Positions 33,873 through 47,200 are shown, numbered from the stretch's first letter. The stretch: DNA of 64,000 bases from Hydra vulgaris (GCF_038396675.1 NC_088922.1:6431001-6495000), one strand, 5' to 3'. Notes: generated from the letters alone by a model not told the origin. Numbers and translations are program-made.

Positions 33873-34429
33873 AAAAATGTATATGTAAAATATTTTTAAC
33901 ATATATATTTTCATTTATACAAAAATTTGTTTCAAGACATTCCATATCTTTCATATCTATTAGAATTTTTTTTGTGTCTACCAAATCAATCAACCTTAAT
34001 GTCTTTGCTTTAAAGTGATAGTGGTTATTGAATGGTGACATTGTTTTGTCACATAAATTTAATACTAAATTTTATTGCAATAAATGCTCCTAACGTGCAG
34101 AACATAATGATATTCTAAAAATTAGACCAATACCATAGTAGCTTACATTATTAAGAAATAATTCATTTTCACATGATCTGTAAAAATAACTATTCATCAA
34201 GAACATTGAGTTTGTAACATGAGGATTTTTTTTTTTTTTTTTGTAAAGTTAGTATATGGAAATTATACATTCTATTTTGGTTGTGTTTTGGTGAACAAAA
34301 GAAGAGAACCATCTTTAAAATCGAATAACTATGAGGAGCCTCGCAATTCACAAGGGGGTCCAACGGACACTATTAATACTTTTGACTAGCCTAATCAGCC
34401 TAGAAATTTCTTCTTCCCAACAAGTACGT

Positions 34430-35575
34430 TGAAAATGATCCAAAGCAAAGATCATTTAACCAATCCTGGTTTGATCAATTCCCATGGCTACACTACAGCC
34501 GGAAAAAAAAAGATGCTGCTTATTGCTTTACCTGCGCTTTTAGGAAAAAAATGACAAAAGTTGAATACGTTTCAGCGGCTATTGAAACTGGAAAAAACAT
34601 TTGAATCTGACAGAGGGTTTTCAAAGCATGAGTGTTGTGAGGCCCATAAAGAAGCAACCAAATGTTTGATTACAACAGCTAAAACATGTACGGATATTGA
34701 AGAACTTCTTGGCACCAATTTGGCTAAAAATAAAGAAACTTATCAAAAAATAAGGTATTTGGCCCGACAATCTTTGCCACTTAGAGGAAACTGGAGAAAT
34801 GAGTTTTTCTTCTCCATTCTTTTAGATGAAAAAAGCAATGTTTCCAATACAGAGCAGCTGATTGTTTGTCTTCCATGGGCCAATGATGTATTACAAGCAC
34901 ACGAAGAGTTCATTGGTATGCACCCTTCACCAAATACAACTTCCAAAGAAATTGCGCATGTTCTCAAAGATATTCTCTTGAGGATGATATTGAGATTGAA
35001 AGATGTGCATGATCAATGCTATGACAGAGCTGCTAATATGTCTGGTCCTAAATCTGGAGTAGCAACTGAGATAAAGTTATTGAACAAAAAATGCTTATAA
35101 ACTCATTGCTATGGCTACGCTTTAAATCTTGCCATTGGTGATGCCTTAACAAATATTTCAAGTCTCAACAAAACTTTTAGAACAGCATATGAAACTTGCA
35201 AATATATCAAAAAATCACTTAAAAGAAATTCCAAACTTGATGCCATTCAAAAAATAACAGAGAACAATTCAAAGTCCATCCATAAATTTTGTCCAACAAG
35301 GTGGACAGTGTTCCACAAGGCAATGTTCTTAAATTATTTCTAGAAAACTATCGCGAGCTAATGGAAATTTGGAGATAGTCATTGCAAGAGTTGAATGATA
35401 CCGAAATGAAAGCAAGAATTCGGGAAGCGAAGTTTGTAATATTGACATTTGACTTTATCTTTTGTTGCTATTTAGGGGAATGCCTTCTGAGACAAACAGA
35501 CAATCTAAGTAAGGCACACCAAGGTCAAAGTATTTCGTCAGCTGAAGGACATAATAACAATGTTTGACGCAAGTA
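34430..35575 (+). pseudogene. hAT-like transposase relic (TTF/DUF4371 type)
   Basis: Ordered motifs: a YCFTCAFRKK zinc-finger-like piece (34525), an open segment 34561-35100 with SILLDEKSNVSNTEQL (the transposase DE(S/T)-DVSN-type strand) and DQCYDRAANMSGPKSGV (the C-YDGA-MSG box). After a stop come HCYGYALNLAIGDAL (35105-35150) and CPTRWTVFHKAM (35290). These are typical of ZMYM1/DUF4371 hAT transposases. The C-terminal dimerisation region is missing and several stops follow. Confidence 0.8.
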
Positions 35576-35691
35576 TTACATTTTTTATTTGTTTCATAGA
35601 GGTGGAGTTAGATGATAATTAAATATAAATTATAAATGAAAATCAAAATTTTTCGTTACTCCTCCCTCCTTTAGAAGTACCATAGGACATA

Positions 35692-35699
<8 letters not shown>

Positions 35700-35769
<70 letters not shown>

Positions 35770-35802
35770 ATCTCAGACATAATCTTATAATTTATATATT
35801 TA

Positions 35803-35886
<84 letters not shown>
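35700..35886. repeat. Two (TA)n arrays in a tandem duplication
   Basis: Two similar blocks follow one another, each reading ATAATTTTTATATTTTA, then (TA)n, then ACATAATCTCAGACATAATC. The duplication unit is roughly 120 bp. Confidence 0.85.
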
Positions 35887-35890
<4 letters not shown>

Positions 35891-36559
35891 ATCTCAGACA
35901 TAATCTCACATCATTTGACCAGTTTGGGCGCCCAAACTAAAAATTCCATAAGTTATAAATTATAGCTATAATCAAGTAAATTTGTCATTTTTGTGGGCCT
36001 TAAATTGTATTTTGTAACTACAATTATAGTGGTGAACTTTATCAATGTTGCTTACTTACTTTTTATATACAAGTGTGGAATTTGCATAACAAATTCACAT
36101 TATATTTAAATAAAGTTAAGGAATGATTTTTATATTGTAAATATTTAGATTGCATCATTAGTCGATTTTAAAATACAGCATCATAACTAAATTTAATTTT
36201 AAATCACGTTAAAATCTTTGAAACAACTATGCCAAAAATTACAAAGGAAATCTAATTTTGTATTTGAAAAAGATAACACTTCTTTATTACTTCTTGAAAC
36301 TATTTTATTCATAACATAATTTTGTTTGTTTTGTAACAAATTAGTTTTTTATTTTTCTATTTTTACATATTTAAAAAACTATTTTTAACAAAGATTGTAA
36401 GCAATTTAAGAATATATTTTATCAGTTACCAATATATTTGTAAACATAATTTGCATTCATAAATAAAACGTATGTCATACAAAGTTAATGTCGTTTTGAA
36501 TATAAATAATTTTCAAATAAAACTCATATAATCAAATAAAATCAAATAAAATCAAATTT

Positions 36560-37235
36560 ATTCAGCCAATTGTTATCGCAATAATTTAGATCTTCCTGTA
36601 TTATGTATGGTAATGTACTCAATGAGTCATCTACCCATTATCTTCTAGGATTAACTCTTACTTCCAATCTTTCTTGGAAATGTATACCAAATCCATTGCA
36701 AAATTAGCATCCGCTAAAGTTGCAACGGATTTATCTGCTAAGGTTGCAATCTCTTTATCGAGCTTGACACTTTCTTACTCCAAATTTTATACTCTATCTC
36801 TATAAATCTCAAATATGGCCTTGTATGGAATACTGTTACCATATCTGGAGCGGATCTTCTAAAGATGCCCTTTCTCTTTTAGACAAGTTGCAAAAAGGCA
36901 TTGTAAACATAGTTGGACCTGCTCTTGCAGCCAACCTCTGACCATTACCGCATTGTCGTAATGTTGCTTCTCTTTATCTTTTCTACAAATACTATAATGG
37001 GCACTGCTCTGAACAGCTAGTGTTTCTTGTCATTCAATTAAGTCTCATCATTTTCTTGAAACTGTTCCTAAATGCACCAAAAACTCTTATTCCTTCATCT
37101 TGCTTTCCTGATTCATATAATTTGCAAGTCGTTTGTCAATCATTATCTTGCTCTACAATCTTTATCTTTTCTCTTCCGGTAACTTTCAACTCTAATAGTG
37201 GTTGCTTGCAGCCTTTTTGGAAGCGAAGATGGTAA
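36560..37235 (+). pseudogene. LINE C-terminal fragment
   Basis: Readable pieces: LGLTLTSNLSWK (about 36645), LYKSQIWPCMEYCYHIWSGS (36795-36855), ALSLLDKLQKGIVNIVGPAL (36870-36930) and VASLYLFYKYYNGHCS (36965-37010). These are the end of the SPKDK-family reverse transcriptase polyprotein. A few stops and one shift are present. This is the best preserved C-terminal part of that family here. Confidence 0.8.
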
Positions 37236-37238
37236 AAT

Positions 37239-37540
<302 letters not shown>

Positions 37541-38301
37541 TATCTTTTTGGCTATACTTACAAACTCATAACGAGGTATAGTAATGCTACAATGCTGATC
37601 AACATACTGTATTATTATAAAAAATATATATTATATAAATATATATTTTCTATTATAAAAACACAAATTTGCATTAGATCAAAACTATAAAAATTTTACT
37701 TAGAAAAAAAATCATCTTGTGCCACCATCACAATGCAAAAATATCAATAACTTATGTTCTTACATATGCTACATGCTTAACTTAATTTTCCTAATCTCAA
37801 TGCATGATAATTTGACCTGCACTAATTGTAAGTGTTTTAAGATTCATCAACACCCTCAACACATTTTTTAAAATGCCTGTTTGCACCTAAAACATATTTA
37901 TCACTGTCCATAATTTGATGATTTATACTTCTACTTAAAGTTATTTGCAAATTTCTTTAGTATAACTTTTAAAATATAAATATTTTTTTTAAATATAATT
38001 TATTGATACGCTTTGATCCAATACAATACTACACAAACAATTAATAAATTTAGAAAAAAAAACAACCTGCATTTAAACTTATGGCAAATTATGTTGTTGT
38101 TAAGTTAAACTATGCTATTGTTAAATTAAATTATATTGTTGTTATGTTATGATAAACTATATTGATGTTATGTTATGGTAAATAAGGTTCTTGAAAAATT
38201 AAAAACTAAAATAATCTACATAATATACTCACACAACAAATTTTTATGTTATTATTAAAAAAGAATTTAAAAAATCATCTTAAAACAGAAACATTAAGCA
38301 C
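37541..38301. other. AT-rich part of mrps26 intron 1
   Basis: Short direct repeats of the type TTGTTAAGTTAAACTAT and TTGTTATGTTATGATAAACT at about 38095-38180; otherwise no structure seen. Confidence 0.4.
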
Positions 38302-38475
38302 CTTTTGAGCTTGTATATCAGCTTCTTTTTTCTTTAGTCTTTCAACTAATTTTTCACCTGTAAACTGACGTTTACTTGGATCCCTGACTGGTTTAGGTTT
38401 ATGGCGCATCAAAACAAATGTTTTTGAAAAGTTTCGAAGTTGATTTTTGCAACCTAATTTTTGCAAACACTCCAT
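38302..38475 (-). CDS. mrps26: Mitochondrial ribosomal protein mS26, exon 1
   Basis: First coding exon: ATG at 38475, 58 codons, ending AAG|GTGCTT (38302/38301) in phase 0, which fits exon 2. The upstream in-frame TTG at 38481 is not taken as the start. The product begins MECLQKLGCKNQLRNFSKTF, an Arg/Ser-containing amphipathic leader suitable for mitochondrial import, then a basic RHKPKPVRDPSKRQF segment that resembles the Arg/Lys-rich N-terminal region of animal mS26. The whole gene codes for 239 aa over 22.7 kb. The donor is non-consensus beyond GT; the phase match and the in-frame stop soon after support it. Confidence 0.75.
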
Positions 38476-38631
38476 GTTCAATTCTTGATAAAATCACATC
38501 CCAAGAGCTATTGTTATGGCATTTATATAAAAACATAATTAAAAATAAACCATAAACAAAATTTAATGATTGTTAATTTGAACAAATATTGAATACTTCA
38601 TAAAACATGCACACACTGCATTTTTAATGTT

Positions 38632-38722
38632 TGGATTCTTTTAGTAAATGTTTGCAATATTTTTCTTATTGTTTTAAAAAACAATATGAAAAATATTGCA
38701 AACATTTACTAAAAGAATTCAA
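38632..38722. repeat. Palindrome just upstream of mrps26
   Basis: TTGGATTCTTTTAGTAAATG and onward is mirrored by CATTTACTAAAAGAATTCAA, with the central part (TTGTTTTAAAAAACAAT) also pairing. Arms are about 40 bp. Confidence 0.85.
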
Positions 38723-38743
38723 TCCAGCCTAACCTAGCTAATA

Positions 38744-39841
38744 CAGGGTGAGGCAAAATTAACTCCCCTATTTGAAAGAGCTGTTATTTTTATTTTGATA
38801 TTAACTGTCATTATTTTTTTTACAATTGTAAGATAGAATAGCACAAAATTAATTATGAATCGATTCAATCCACAACAATGTACAGAAATCGTGACTATTT
38901 TTATTCAAAAAAATAAGTCAGTTGTGTTAACTCAACGAGAATATCGAAAAAGACATCGTAATCAATCAGCACCTAATAAGAAAACAATTCATGCTTTATC
39001 AAATTGATTTGAACAGTATGGAACAACTTTAGACTCTCACCATTCAGGAAGACCAAGAACCGCCCGCTCTGAAGAAAATATCGCTTGTGTTTGTGAAAGT
39101 GTTGCAGAGTCATCAAAAACATCAACAAGAAGACGTACTCAACAATTAAACATTTCTCAGTGCTCCCTTCAACGAATTTTGAAAAAAAATTTACACCTTT
39201 TCCCTTGCAAAATCCAGTTAGTGCAACAGCTATTGCCCAGAGACCATAATCAGCATTTGAAGTACAGTAATGTCATTTTGAATCTTGCGAGAGAAATTGA
39301 TAATTTTAGTGAAAAAAAGATAATGAGTGACGAAGCACATTTTCATCTCAGTGGTCATGTTAATAAACAAAATTCTCGTTTCTGGGGAAGTGAAAGCCCA
39401 CAAATCATTCATGAAACATCATTGCATCCACAAAAAATAACAGTTTGGTGCGCTATTCATGCCAAAATATCATTGGACCTTATTTTTTTGAAGACGAAAA
39501 TGGACAAACAACTGTTACTGGTGATAATTATCGACAAATGATCAGAGACTTTTTAATGCCACAAATGGAAGAACTAAATCTGGACAATATGTAGTTTCAA
39601 CAGGACGGTGCCACACCTCATACAGCCAAAGAAACAACACGGATTTTGAAAGACCTTTTTCCAGGCCGATTAATTTCTCGTTTTGTTGATTTGGATAATA
39701 TTTAGTTGATATCATTTTTGAAAATTGACAAACAAAAAATTTAAATGCTAAATAAACATATTATTTGAAAAAAAAAAAATCTTTCATTTATTTTAAAATT
39801 GTAAGCAAACCAAATAGGGGAGTTAATTTTGCCTCACCCTT
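38744..39841 (+). mobile_element. Mariner/Tc1-type transposon
   Basis: Inverted ends CAGGGTGAGGCAAAATTAAC (38744) and its near-perfect complement ending at 39841, about 31 bp each, flanked by TA on both sides (38742-38743 and 39842-39843). At 1.1 kb the element is shorter than usual because the end of the transposase gene is missing. Confidence 0.9.
38855..39705 (+). pseudogene. Mariner transposase, broken and C-terminally truncated
   Basis: Starts at ATG 38855 (MNRFNPQQCTEIV). A helix-turn-helix region and GRPRTARSEENI follow, then MSDEAHFHLSGHVNKQNSRF (first catalytic Asp) and TVWCAIHAK. After a frame change come VTGDNYRQMIRDF and FQQDGATPHTAKETTR (second Asp). The protein stops soon after FPGRLISRF, so the SPDL-type segment with the third Asp is absent. 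In-frame stops occur after LSN (about 39003) and before FQQDG. Inactive. Confidence 0.85.
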
Positions 39842-39843
39842 TA

Positions 39844-40176
39844 TTTACAGCTAAAACTTTTTAAAAGACACAGAACACTTAAAAATACAACCAAGCACTC
39901 TTAATACCTAAGAAAAAGCACACTTATTAACTAAATAGTTTAATTATTTTTTTTATGAACATTAAACTTAAAATGAGTTTAACATTCATAAAAAAATGAG
40001 AAAAATTAAAAAAAGAAAATCACTTCTAAGAAAGTAAACAACTGGGGTCTTGGCTAAGGCCTACTTACTAAGGTTAGGCCGAAGGTAAAACTAAGGTTAC
40101 TTGGCTAAGGCCAAGGTTTTTTTGTATAGACTGAACTTTAAAGATTTCACCTTTATAGTTCATGTTATATTTCATT
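39844..40176. other. AT-rich sequence, no gene seen
   Basis: A short set of CTAAGGC(C/T) repeats appears near 40055-40110 (GGCTAAGGCC units). Nothing else is supported. Confidence 0.4.
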
Positions 40177-40281
40177 TATACATACATACATACATACATA
40201 CATACATACATACATACATACATACATACATACATACATACATACATACATACATACATACATACATACATACATACATAC
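40177..40281. repeat. (TACA)n microsatellite
   Basis: About 25 uninterrupted TACA units. Confidence 0.95.
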
Positions 40282-40814
40282 TTATGCATCACACATATAC
40301 ATTTACACAATTTTTTTTACCAATCTAAATTTATACATTTTTTATTGAAAAAAGAAAGAAAAAAACAAAGAATAAAGAAAAAAAATTCCCCAAACCAAAC
40401 CCTCAGCCTATAAAGAAGCAACTGCTATGGATGTTCTCCCTATATCAGTTGATGTAATATCCAAGAATAATAAAAAATCAAATTTTTCAATTAAAAAATG
40501 TAAAAATTTACAATCTATCATTTTTTTTGTTAGGAGCCAATGAGCAACTCCTTAAACAGTTTTGATTACTGAATTTTTTCGTATAATTTCATATTCGAAT
40601 AGAAACAGGATGAACCAATGTGGATTGAAATGAGAAGGCTTTTTTTTTACCCATTGTGGACGACCCAAATGTTAATATATATACATATATTTATACATAA
40701 ATCTAATTTTTTTCTTCAACAACTTGTATCTCAATCAGTAGGTTCATCAGGAAACTACTTCCTACTACCTGATGGAGAAACAAGTTGTTGAAGAAAGTGA
40801 AAGAAAGTGTTTTT

Positions 40815-40818
<4 letters not shown>

Positions 40819-40897
<79 letters not shown>

Positions 40898-40944
40898 CTA
40901 CATATTTTTTACTTATTATATATTAAGTAAAAAATATGTAGTTT
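40819..40944. repeat. (TA)n array followed by a palindrome
   Basis: (TA)n at 40819-40896 is followed directly by AACTACATATTTTTTACTTA and its reverse complement (40897-40944) around a short AT loop. Confidence 0.85.
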
Positions 40945-41207
40945 TATTTATAAAATATATATTAAAACAGTTCTGTTTTAACTTAATTTATTTTTATTTA
41001 CTTTTATTCATCATGCACTCTCCTGAAGATATATGCAAGCACAAATACTTATACACACACAAATCAAATCAAATCAAATATATTTCAAAATAAGTTATAA
41101 CATTTCAAGGAAATTTACAATAGTACAAGTATTAATATAAAGTAAATACCTGAATATACAACATAACTTTATAGTCAATGATGAAAATAGTAATAATAAC
41201 TGATATC

Positions 41208-41209
41208 AA

Positions 41210-41295
<86 letters not shown>

Positions 41296-41412
41296 ATAAT
41301 AATAATAATAATAATAACAATAATAATAGCAGTAATAACAATAATGATAATAACAACAACAACAACAACAACAGTAATAACAATAATAATAATAATAGTA
41401 ACAAAATGATAA
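41208..41412. repeat. Compound trinucleotide microsatellite
   Basis: (CTA)n at about 41209-41295, then (ATA)n, then mixed AAC, AAT and AGT triplets to about 41410. The triplet phase is kept across the changes of unit, as expected from stepwise mutation of one array. Confidence 0.95.
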
Positions 41413-41703
41413 CAATTATAATAAAAGGAGAATTTCATAAATAAAGACAGCAGCAACAAAAATTTAGTAAATAATGACAGCAACAACAAAGATTTAGTAC
41501 GAAGTAGATTAAGTAGATAGAATGGTTGAATAAAAAGAGATAAATAAATAGGTAGATAAATAAAGAATGCCAAAATATTGGTACTAATATTAATAATATT
41601 AGAATGAAAAACTTAATAAAAAAGTTTAAAAATGGCAGATAGAAAAACAAAGGAATGAAATGTAGATGAATAAGTAGAGAAATTTCAAAGTATTACACAC
41701 ACA

Positions 41704-41704
41704 G

Positions 41705-41784
<80 letters not shown>
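41704..41784. repeat. (TA)n microsatellite
   Basis: (TA)n with one phase break (TATTATAT) near 41727. Confidence 0.95.
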
Positions 41785-41787
<3 letters not shown>

Positions 41788-42375
41788 TAAGATGATCTTA
41801 AAAATCAACATTTTTAAAAAATATGTACTCGGACCCCCTAAATGTGTATTATGTAATGAATAAACATTAAGTTTAAAAATTTTCAATTAAAAATATATTT
41901 TAGGTGCCACCTAAATTATTTTGGAAAAAAAAAGTCTTTTAAAAGTAGGTCGTACTTAAAGAAACGAATTTAAACAAAAAGTTCCAAAATAATAATTATT
42001 ATATATATATATTTTAGAATTGAGTGCTTAAAACTTTGTTTTTCAACTAAAAATTCAAAAAGTGAATTTTTACATTTTTTTCTTGGTAATTTTTTATATT
42101 ATAAAAACTGTTTTATAAAGCGATTATTATTTTTGTATAATTTTGCATGTTGTAACTTTTTGTATTTCACTTCTTTTAAGAACCAGGTTGACCTACTTTT
42201 GAAAGAATTTTTTGTTCCAAAATATTAAAGAACTGTTAAATGATAAATGGTCAAGCAACACCCCTGAATAAAATTTTAATTTAAATATTTTATTCAGGGG
42301 TGTAAAAAAGTCAGTGTTATTTCATTATATAAAACACATTTTTTTTAAATATTTATATATAAATAAATACCCTAA
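41785..42375. other. AT-rich sequence with a palindrome
   Basis: No gene seen. A perfect palindrome, ACACCCCTGAATAAAAT and complement, occupies 42258-42303. Confidence 0.6.
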
Positions 42376-42510
42376 TATATATATATATATATATATATAG
42401 ATATATATATATAGATATATATATATATAGATATATATATATATATATAGATATATATATATAGATATATATATATATATCTAGATATATATATATATAT
42501 AGATATATAT
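42376..42510. repeat. (TA)n array with regular GATA interruptions
   Basis: Alternating TA broken by TAGATA at quasi-regular distances. Confidence 0.9.
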
Positions 42511-42636
42511 ACAACCCTTAGATGTTGTCTGAAAGTTTTTTCGATATTTTGTTGACAAAAAGTAAAAATTAAAATGCAAGACCGGAATTTTTTTTTTTTT
42601 AATAATGATAGACTGCCTGCCCCAACCAAACCCTTA

Positions 42637-42831
42637 GTCGATGTAGCAGCACTCCCTTGCGGGTCAGGCTATTTGTCAGTCGATATAGCAGCACTCCCTT
42701 GCGAGTCAGGCTATTTGTCAGTCGATGTAGCAGCACTCCCTTGCGAGTCAGGCTATTTGTCAGTCGATGTAGCAGCAATCCCTTGCGAGTCAGGCTATAA
42801 GATAGTCGATGTAGCAACACTCCGCGCATGA
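42637..42831. repeat. GC-rich 42-bp minisatellite, about 4.7 units
   Basis: Unit starts at 42637, 42679, 42721, 42763 and 42805 share GTCGATGTAGCAGCACTCCC with few substitutions. The period of 42 bp is a multiple of three, so each frame keeps its reading across units. A plus frame reads a 14-residue repeat containing SVDVAALPCESGYL, and a minus frame is also open. GC content is far above the surroundings. There is no start or splice context that supports translation. Confidence 0.9.
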
Positions 42832-42837
42832 TTTACA

Positions 42838-42920
42838 GTAAAAAAAATAAAAATAAAAACATTTTATTAAAAAAAATAAAAATAAAAACATTTTATTAAA
42901 AAAAATAAAAAAAAAACATT
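42838..42920. repeat. A-rich tandem repeat, about 30 bp unit
   Basis: Three adjacent copies of AAAAATAAAAACATTTTATT-like sequence. Confidence 0.75.
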
Positions 42921-43025
42921 GTTTATATTGTTAAAAACATTCACAATGTTTTTAAAACATTCTGGTCAATTAAATTTGCGTTTTTGTGGTTTTTTTAAAA
43001 AACGATTAATTTGTAATTAAATTAA

Positions 43026-43074
43026 TGGTTTTTACTTTCGTCCAACACGGAAATGTTGGACGAAAGTTAAAAGT
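43026..43074. repeat. Short palindrome
   Basis: ACTTTCGTCCAACA and its complement TGTTGGACGAAAGT flank a few bases, with weaker pairing outside. Confidence 0.85.
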
Positions 43075-43152
43075 AATTAAAAGTGACGTATATGTTGGCG
43101 TAAGAATCACTTTTTTCCTTCCGCTCTTCCCAAAGCCAACAAACTATAGATC

Positions 43153-43379
<227 letters not shown>

Positions 43380-43674
43380 GACATATTCAGGCTAATTTTG
43401 ACTCTGGTTTACCGGTTTGGGCATCCAAATTTGATCCTAAACTCCAGTACTTAATTGTGGATATAACTTTAGCATAAGTTGTTTGCATCATATAAAGTAA
43501 AAGGAAATATATAAAATATAGGATAAAAGTGTATATAACATGCTCACTTGTTAATAAGATAGCGTAATAAATTGTGATTGAATGCCCACATTAAAAAAAA
43601 AGGTCAAAAACGTTCGTGATGTCCCCAAATAACTTCTGAATACATCAATTATATCACTACTACTAATTTATTCA

Positions 43675-43816
<142 letters not shown>

Positions 43817-43846
43817 AGTAGAAAATCACTTATCAAACTTTTTTTA

Positions 43847-44058
43847 TTATACACCGTGTTTCATCAATATGGACTCATCAGAAATGAATTTCACTCTCTG
43901 CCAACCCATATATTGTTTATCAGGTGCATAATCAGAAGAAACAACACATTTGTTTACCACATTTTTTGATAAACATTTTTTCCACATTGGGCAGTTATTT
44001 TTTTGTTTACAACTACATTTTTCTGTAATTTTTTCATTTAGAATTTCTTTTTCTGTTT
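43847..44058 (-). pseudogene. Penelope-like element fragment (GIY-YIG endonuclease side)
   Basis: About 68 codons are open on the minus strand, ending in TAA. They read [20 protein letters not shown], then [17 protein letters not shown]. The CxC...CP...CL..N.V pattern followed by a degraded YIG motif (YMG here) is what precedes and starts the GIY-YIG domain in Penelope-like retroelements. The rest of the domain and the reverse transcriptase are missing. Assignment is from pattern alone. Confidence 0.5.
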
Positions 44059-44277
44059 AACAAAACATTATTGTAATCTTTTAAAACTTTTTCCACATTA
44101 TTTTTCCCACTGTAACTTTAATAGTATTTCAATTAAAAATTGGTTATATACTACATTTATATCCTAGAACCATTGAAGGTTTTTTTTAAAAGATATATCT
44201 ACTACTTTGTTTAATGAGGTTTGTTTGAAATCAGTAGTTAAGTTTTTTTTTAACAAAAGTTTTGAACAAAATCTAAA
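44059..44277. other. Short AT-rich spacer
   Basis: Nothing recognised between the Penelope-like fragment and the long-TIR transposon. Confidence 0.4.
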
Positions 44278-47200
44278 GAGATATTCCATGCCAACTGGAC
44301 CAAGGTCCAACATGGACCCCCTCAGATTTTGATGAAACTTAGTAAGTTTGGTAATATCAATGAGAAAAGCAATTCCTGAAAGTTTCAGTGTAAAATCTTT
44401 TGTGGTTCATAAGGTACAGTCGTTTGAAATTTCTGATTTTTCCAAAAATAAAAACTTCAGTAGCAAAAACATGTCCTGTTCATACTTTGATGCTCTATAT
44501 TTTAAAATCAAAATTTCAGAAAACCTTCTAGTTTTTTTTATTGTATACAACTCTTGATTTACTTTAATAAAACTTTGACATTGAATTCTCAAATGTCACA
44601 TTTTTTCCATAATGGCTACCTAAAAAAGCTAAAAAGTTGTTTGCAAATATAAAAAGTTGATTTTTGATGAGTCAATATACAAAATCTGCAATTTAAGAAG
44701 TGAAAAGACACACCTTTTTAGTTTCTATATATGGTAGGTTTTCAAATTTTTTAAAATTTACCGATAAGATACAAATCTGTAAAAAATTATAGATTTCTAA
44801 AAATGGCTGCAGCTAAATCTTAGGAAAATGTGCCTCCACTTCAAACCACCGGTAACCAAGGACCAACACTGTTTTTAATAATTTTTTTTTTCTAATTTAA
44901 TAGACTTTATTTCAGCGATTTCAGAAAAAAAAAGTGGGTACTCATGGGGAAGTTACAAAATCAGAACAATGAAAATTGCCCAAAATGCATTAAAAACAAT
45001 AAAAACAAAGTTATTGTTGTACTTTAGTTTGTGTTATATATTCTAATACAAAGTATGTATGAATTTAAAAGTATTTCACAATAAGTACTAGAAATAAGTT
45101 TTTAATTAAGCTTGAATTAAACTCAGTTTTTAAATTGGCATAGCTCCTACCTGCCCCCTCCCCCCCTATCCCAAGCATTTACTTTTTAACATGCACATTT
45201 TTGCCTAGAACTTAGAAAGAAATATGTCTGATGTATGAAGCGTCTATATACACAAACAAAGAATTCAACATACACATTTAAAAGCTGTGACATAAAAAAC
45301 AAGCAAATTATTGAGTTTACTTTTTATATCTTTATATCTTTTTATATCTTTTTTTATTTACAAATTTTATCAATTCCTATATATTTGTTGTGCCAAAACT
45401 TATGGAAACCTTAGTTTCAAAACTTGTTTTTAAATAAATCTTTTTAGGTATTAATAAAAAGTAAATGGTAAGTGGATTGCTAGATCTAACTCAATGTTCC
45501 ATTGGAAAAGCATTAAATTATAGTTGTCATGAAGTAAAATTTACCAAAATCAAAAAAACTAAAGGTTTTGAGGAATTAACAAAAAAAGATCAAGAACTTG
45601 TACACTTGCGGAGTAAAGTCAATCATATTCAAACTATTTGTAATCACCATGTAAAGGTCTACTTGGATAGATTTGAGACTTTGTATGATGGAAGCTTTTG
45701 TTGTGATCCATTCAACAAACACAAAGTTAAATTAAAAAGTATTTAAAAAAAAAGTTGACATATATAAATTATTATTTAATTAATTTTTTAAAAGATAATG
45801 GCTTCTTTAATGGTTTATCATTGTGTTACCATATAGAATCTATCAGAGTAATCAGTTTGGATGTTGCAAAGGAGTTTGATTTAATACCTGGTCATAAGCT
45901 TTGTACAGAATGTCGAAAAATGCTGTATTTAAGAAATAACAAAGAAGATTATGGAAGCAATTCATGTCAACATAAAGATAATGATTTTAATGAGATTAAC
46001 ATTTTAAAAGAAAACTTTGATTCAAGCATTAATAGGCTTGGTTGTTTACCTTGAAAATTAGTAGCTCATAAAGACAGGGTCAGCTATGCAAAAAGAAAAA
46101 TGAATAAAATCCATAATGCAACCCAAAAGAAAATAGCAACTGTTTTGGGAGTTTCTCCAGATTTACTTAAGGATGAACCAAAAACAAAAGAGCTGTGTTG
46201 CAAAAGTAAACAAGACTTGGATTCATTAATGGAATTAGTTAAAGCAAAATTTGATGTTTCTTCGAAATCAGAAAAACTTAAATTACTGACTTTGGTTCCT
46301 GAGAGTTGGAGCATTATTTATACACAAAACTATTTTTCTGCTTCCCTTAGAATGATAAAAGCTGTAAGGAATTTGAAACAAATGTGTGGCATAATGGCAG
46401 AACCATCTAAAAAAGAAGGAAGATTTATTAGTGATAAAGTAAAAAATCAAGTTCATGAATTTTACCAACCAGATGAATACTCTCGAATGTGTCCAGGTAT
46501 GAAACAGTATGTTTCAATCCAAGTTAATGTTAAAAGACAACATTTTCAAAAAAGACTTCTATTAGTTAATATAAAAGAACTTTATTTAGAATTCATTAAA
46601 ATTTCAGTTGACGTCAAAATTGGGTTTTCTAATTTTTGTGAACTTAGACCTAAGTGGTGTATTCCTATTGGAGGTGCTTCAGGTCTCCATTCAGTATGTG
46701 TTTGTGAGTACCACCAAAATGCAAAACTTTTAGCATTAAAAATACCAGATATTTTAGACTATAAAGACCTCTTGACATTAGTTGCATGTGACTTAACAAA
46801 TTGAGATTGCATGCTGCACAGTTGCGATAACTGCCCAGATACCAACACACTTAAAGAGTATCTTACTGCTTTATTTGATAAGTACAGCTTGGAAGAAATC
46901 ACCTTTAATCAGTGGCAAAAAGCCAACAAAAAACATGATATAGTTACGCTAACTCTTCCAGTGGATGATTTTATTGAAAAAGCTTGTCAACAAATGGACC
47001 AATTAAGAGATCATCATTATATAGCCAAAAATCAAGCAGCATATTTGCAGCATCTAAAAATAACATTACCAAGTAATCATATTTTAGTACTACTAAACTT
47101 TGCTGAAAATAACAGTTTTTTAATTCAAGATGCAGTACAAGGTTTCCATTGGAACAACAGTCAAGCAACATTGCATCCTTTTGTTATTTACTATATGGAA

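Noticed and set aside
42599-42831. Protein with 14-residue repeats
   Set aside because: Both strands are open because the 42-bp unit happens to lack stops; there is no start or splice context.
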